From positions 1 through 64,000 of the forward strand of contig CAJNOJ010000138.1 in NCBI GenBank assembly GCA_905250025.1: DNA of 64,000 nucleotides. The letters run 5' to 3'. Positions 59,501 through 64,000 of the stretch are shown in pieces (position 1 is the first letter of the stretch; each line of letters starts with the position of its first letter). A program made the translations under genes and the position numbers. The stretch is from Adineta ricciae (taxonomy: Eukaryota > Rotifera > Eurotatoria > Adinetida > Adinetidae). Below the pieces are notes generated by a model. That model searched no databases. It had not been told where the DNA came from and saw only the letters and a list, made by a program, of their open reading frames with translations.

Positions 59501-61628
59501 GAACTAGAGGACCTGTGTGTTGTTGAGAGATTTGTGAAGTTGTTGACTGCTCATCAAGTTTATTTGTGTTCGACTTTGTAAAGGAATTCTTACGATCTCG
59601 ATGGACAGCAGCGCGGCCACTAAAGTTTCGGCGATGCTGACCGGTTCGTCTTCGCTGAGATTGATTATTGGTTGACGAAGATGTATTGCGTTGCAAGTGA
59701 AGAGAAGAATTAAGTGATGTTGTGCCCGGATTCGGATTTGAAGATGGTGCTTTGGTATTGATTAAACATGGATTGAGACTAGAATCTGAATGAATACTAC
59801 GTATAGAAGAATAACTTTGAGTCAGAGGATCAACATAAGATGTTAACGCCTGTGAAGATGAAGGTGAATGAGGACGATGTGAGTTGATAGGTAACGAATG
59901 TACTTGATTTGAATTTTCATTCGAACTTGAGAATAATTGGGGCGAAGCTTTCGAAGTGATTGTCAACTCCGATTCTGCATGCGGAGTGACGGTTGTTGTA
60001 TTAGTTGATCTCATAGATGAACGAGCCTAACGAAAAACAAACAAAGAAAAAGGAAATCTGCATGACCGATTTTCTAAATAACATACAGACACCAGCGCTT
60101 GAGCTGGTTTCCGACGTGTGGGATTTAATCGTGAATGAATAGGTGGTCGTTTCTCCAACAGCCATGCTAATTGACGCAGGACATCTAATCTTTGATCGTA
60201 TGGTGTTCGCGGCTTTTTCCCAACTTTATTCAAAACATCAAGTTTTTTGTACATATTGTTGACTCTATCTTCACTTGACGATGTCGCTAAACTTTCTGTA
60301 CTCGCAGTTTGTGTTGATCTCGACGAGCCCGAACTGGAACGTTTCGGCTGTAAATGCAATAGGTTCTTTTCAGCTTTTGCTCTAGATCCTTGATGTTGTT
60401 GCTCTTCCTCTTCTTCCTCATTGATACTTGCTGTATGTGGCAGTTCAGATATACTTGTTCGTAAATTTGATGATTCAATACCACTTTGGCCAGACGCGTC
60501 GGACACATTCGATGCTTGTTGATCCGACGAAATCATCGATGTAGATGATGGTATGGCTAAAAATCGTGAATCCACTGGTATGTGATTTACCAAATTCGCA
60601 TGATGCAGCGACAAAGGTGAACTGATCGCCGATGTGGAGAGAAAAACATTATCAGAATAGCTTGACGATTGATTTGTTCTATGACTTAGAAATGATTGAA
60701 TTCCAGACGGCACTGACGACGAAGTAAAGTACTGTTTTTGATTAACCCGAGGATCCACTAATGCTGGTTTATGTGATACTGAACGTTGATAAGACACAGG
60801 TTTGTTTTTGTTTGTATTCCAAGAATTATTTCGACGTCGTTGAACATGCAATGATTTACGGCGAGGATCGAATGAAACAGACGCATGAAAAGAAACATTT
60901 GACGAGATTTTTCTTTCTTCTCCAGTAGACGAATGTTTATTCGATAGAAATGCATTTTCTGATACAAGTGGTTTTTCTGATTGTTTATCGATTTCGGAAT
61001 CTTCAGATTCTGGCACAGGTAAGAATTGTGTCGTAATATCGTCTTCGTTTTCTTCCGAAATGAATTGATTCTGCTCGTTGTCTAAATTCGAATATTGATG
61101 TTGATCAACAGTTGGAAATGAAAAACTTCGTTGAATATCCATAGTAGTAGATAAATTATATGATACTGTCGATGACATTGTATCTGAGAAAACTGCCGTT
61201 TGCGCTAGTTGCGATTGTGTTTGATCACATAAGGTCGAAACAGTCGAATTCCGTCGGCTACGCGTTGATATTTGTTCCAGCATGGATGCAGGTAACGATG
61301 GCGAACGTTCAATCGGAGACGAGACAGTTTCAGCTGTTGTTGATTGTACCCATGCTGCAACTGCGCGTTCGTCCATGTGAACATTTGCTGACATTTTTGG
61401 TAAATTAAGTTGATCCGAAGACTTCTCGGATAGTGAGGTATCACGATCATTCGATTCCAAACGTGTTCTCTGAATGTTTGTTGTGTCAAGTATATTTTCT
61501 TCATTATCATCAACAGGTTTAAATGAAGTAATAGATGTCATGATCGAAGGAGGATTAATTTGTATTGTCGATGATGATTCATCTTTCTTCGATGGAATAT
61601 CATCACTATTATTAATAGTCGAGTCCAT
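53535..61628 (-). CDS. MAP3K4: MAP3K4/MEKK4-type MAP kinase kinase kinase
   Basis: Stress-signalling kinase upstream of p38/JNK. The ATG at 61628 starts MDSTINNSDDIPSKKDESS. The first 900 residues are Ser-rich and disordered, with a divergent match to the regulatory region (HSRLDAMFVWYNLYYELTIS; WPKLHFRS). The central region matches human MEKK4 (RPRWFSPGMVFLGFLAKPP; LNNHDSPVIKG). The kinase domain begins FPWRRGTRIGQGGAGVAF. VAIK Lys is in VCMKEIQ, and the alpha-C Glu is in EEIDMIMSINHPNIVRYFG. An insert of about 45 residues follows MEYC. The catalytic loop is IVHCDVKGDNIF (HRD to HCD), then KLGDFNLSHR (DFG to DFN), GTLYFKPPEPEY (APE to PPE) and SDIWALGCTVIEMLTGK. The last coding exon is 8 nt (53542-53535), giving a RTDS end like the vertebrate TDEE. 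The acting residues K, D, N and D are all kept. Confidence 0.93.
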
Positions 61629-61840
61629 CTAAAGTAATCATGTGATGTGTTTCAGTTTTGTTTTCTGTTTCAGAGAAAGAAAAATGAGTAATCCCGGTAC
61701 TGAAATTCTTATAAATAAATGTTTTCTTTCAGTTTTTCACGAAACGAACAAAAAACGTAAATAATGTAAAATAGAGAAAACAAAACAAAACAGAATAATG
61801 TTCTTCTTATTTTCTTGCCCGGAATAGCAAACAACGCTGT
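61629..61840. other. Intergenic between NARS1 and MAP3K4
   Basis: 212 bp. It must hold the MAP3K4 promoter and the NARS1 3' UTR; no motif is picked out. Confidence 0.4.
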
Positions 61841-64000
61841 TTATGGTCTGCATCGGCCAATAAATCGTGGATAGAAACAAACATCACGAATGTGATGACG
61901 GTTTGTCAACCATGTCATAAAACGATCAAGACCAAGACCATAACCACCATGAGGAAATGTGCCATACTTGCGCTAAACAATGAAAAGTACATAATTCCAA
62001 CGTTCACCTCCACTGCATGTATAACAACTTACTTGATCCAAATACCAATAATATGGATCTGTTTTGAGGCCATTCTTTCGGAAACTGTCAGATAAATCTT
62101 CGAAGTTTGTCATCCTCATGCTACCACCAACAATTTCACCGACACCGGGCATCAAAACATCGACCTATGGTGTAGAAAAGTAAATAAGAAAAACTATGAT
62201 AGCCCACTAAATGAAGAATTACCGATTCTGTTAATCGATTATCTTTGGCATCTCGTTGCATGTAAAATGCTTTGATTTCTGCTGGAAATCGACAGAATAA
62301 AATCGGTTCGTTGATTGCATCAGTCATTTTTCTTTCAGGCATTTCCGGTATGTCTTCGCCGAATTCATAAAATTGACCATTGTCTTCGTTTTTAACATCG
62401 TTGGCTTTTAGCCATTCAATGCCGTCGCTATAGTTCATACGTTTGAATGGTTTTTTCGGCGCTTTAAATTCCTGTAAAACAGAGTAAATAAAATTTTGTT
62501 TGTGTAGAATGTTTATGAGATTCGTTCTCGTACTGGGTTGACTTCAAATAAGAGATGAGCCTCCGGATGTTTCAAGACACGATCAACAACATCAACAACA
62601 AGATCTTCAATACGATCAAGTAGATCTTCGAATGAAATAAACGGACATTCAGCTTCAACGTGCGTATATCTACAAATAACTTGTTCGTGAACGTAATACA
62701 TTTCTCTTTTCAATGCTCTTACTCAGCTAAGTGACGACGTGTACGAGATTGCTCAGCTCGATATGATTGGGCAATGCAGAAGACATCTCCTAAGGCTGGA
62801 CATGCTGTTTCGAGATAAAGCTGTGACGATTGTGTTAAGTATGCTGGCTCGCCGAAATAGTTAAGACCGAAGAGAGTTGAGCCACCTTCAACTTGAGTTT
62901 GCACAAGAGTTGGTGGAAATGTTTCGTAATAGCCTCGATCAAAGTAATGATCACGGAAGCATTGAGTAACAATGGAACGGAGACGTAAAATTTTCGATGT
63001 CTAAATAGAATGATTTTTCACATTATGATCCGACAGACGAGAGAAACACGCCGATCAACTCACGTTTTCGCCTCGAATTAACATATGTCGGTTGTCCAAT
63101 TGCACGTCCGGATGAGAATCCTAGTTTATCACAAGAAAAGGGACGTTCGAGATACGACTATTTGAACAATCATTTCAACGAACTTCGTTAAGTAATGTAT
63201 CAGCACCACCTGGTGGCGAATGTCCAACAACTTGAAAGAAATCGGCGGTCAGTTCTTGACCACCCGGTGCCGTTTGTCCTTCAGGCACAGGACGTACGAC
63301 ACCAGTTACAGATATAGTTGCTTCAGTTGATAAGATAACTGCATCATAGTTTTGACACTGGTGAAAAGAAAAAGATAATAGTTGCTGGTGAATGTCAATG
63401 GTTCTCGCTGGTACTTACAAGTTTATCGGAAAAAACACATTGGAGGAAACCGGTACCATCTCGTAAGACAACGAACATCAAGTTTTTGCCTAGAAGATAG
63501 ATGAATTCTCTAGAGCAATGATGATTGGCGCTCAATTAGAAAACCTTGTCGTCGAATACGATGAACCCAACCAAAAACTTTCACACGTTCTTCATGATGT
63601 TCTTTCAATCCTTTGATTTTAAGCTAAATATCATTGAAATAGAGAAATCCTTATGCATAATTACATTACACATACCACTGTGGCTTTTGGTAATGATGTA
63701 TCTTCAGAAATTACTATTTTTCGAGCTTCTTCAAGATTTTTTTCTCGTTGTTGTTGATCTTTTTCCTATATAATTTCGTATTTTGTATATGATCAGTTGA
63801 TCCTTGTAAGAACTTACTTCTCGTTCTGCTTTTGCTTTTTCCTTTTTAAGTTCTTCTTCATAACGTGTTTTAACCTTTTTCGATTGAGCTTTCGATAATA
63901 GTTCCCATTTGCCCTAGAATACGAACATTTCAATATAATCCAATAGTGGCAGATAAGCCATACTTGTGTTTCATCTTTAGCATCAACATAAACTGTCACA
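61841..64000 (-). CDS. NARS1: Cytosolic asparaginyl-tRNA synthetase, 5' end outside the window
   Basis: Charges tRNA-Asn; class IIb synthetase. The right-hand exons give the N-terminal appended domain ([11 protein letters not shown], then a Lys/Glu-rich helix [19 protein letters not shown]). The OB-fold anticodon domain follows ([16 protein letters not shown]). The catalytic core has [19 protein letters not shown] (motif 2 region), [40 protein letters not shown] and [18 protein letters not shown]. Motif 3 is [15 protein letters not shown]. The end is [14 protein letters not shown] at 61841. The start codon and first residues lie beyond 64000. Similarity to human NARS1 is high throughout. It is upstream of MAP3K4 on the same strand. 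Confidence 0.96.

Noticed and set aside
53535..61628. MAP3K4 as a pseudokinase
   Set aside because: Motifs are altered but the Lys, Glu, Asp, Asn and Asp needed for catalysis are present, so loss of activity is not supported.

Overview
The window is nuclear DNA from an animal, read with the standard code. It carries intron-containing orthologues of metazoan genes (CUL5, MAP3K4, TUBE1, LARP1, CSDE1, adiponectin receptor, ABHD18, acid ceramidase) and a nicotinic receptor subunit, a peptide GPCR and a Bcl-2 protein. Genes are tightly packed, the sequence is AT-rich, and most introns I could resolve are only about 40-60 nt, with a minority of 100-400 nt. This fits a compact lophotrochozoan/gnathiferan genome, and a bdelloid rotifer is my best guess. 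The taxonomic call is inference; I see no ribosomal or mitochondrial marker.

Layout. 1-8 kb, minus strand: a non-alpha nicotinic receptor subunit, a small secreted Cys-rich prepropeptide, a putatively N-myristoylated unknown protein, a doubtful short gene, and a Bcl-2-like protein with a tail-anchor exon. 8-9.9 kb: no gene seen. 9.9-15.4 kb: IMP dehydrogenase (minus) and cullin-5 (plus) start head to head 233 bp apart. 15.8-20.6 kb: a CCP1/AGTPBP1-type tubulin deglutamylase (minus), tail to tail with CUL5. A second small secreted Cys peptide (plus, 20.7 kb) sits at its 5' end. 22-27.8 kb: adiponectin receptor (plus), a YciI-like protein and CSDE1/UNR (both minus). 29.1 kb: a small single-pass membrane protein with a PPxY motif. 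31.3-33 kb: a tandem RWD-domain ORF and an AKAP7-type 2H-phosphoesterase ORF only 28 nt apart. 33.6-46 kb: RPL10 (plus), then a minus-strand run of acid ceramidase, epsilon-tubulin, ABHD18, prohibitin-1 and LARP1. 46.9-48.5 kb: a family A peptide GPCR. 48.5-52.4 kb: a gene-free stretch. 52.4-64 kb, minus strand: MRM1 (mitochondrial 16S rRNA methyltransferase), MAP3K4 and the C-terminal part of cytosolic asparaginyl-tRNA synthetase, whose 5' end lies outside the window.

Most genes are unrelated housekeeping or signalling genes, so shared function between neighbours should not be assumed. The points most worth a second look are the two unrelated signal-pro-basic-site-Cys peptides, the RWD/2H gene pair with no room for a normal intergenic region, the altered kinase motifs of MAP3K4 (HCD, DFN, PPE with the catalytic residues kept), and convergent gene pairs whose polyadenylation signals face each other about 20 nt apart. 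Exon junctions were derived by eye from GT/AG sites and protein continuity. Where a junction is not stated, only the outer limits are given.
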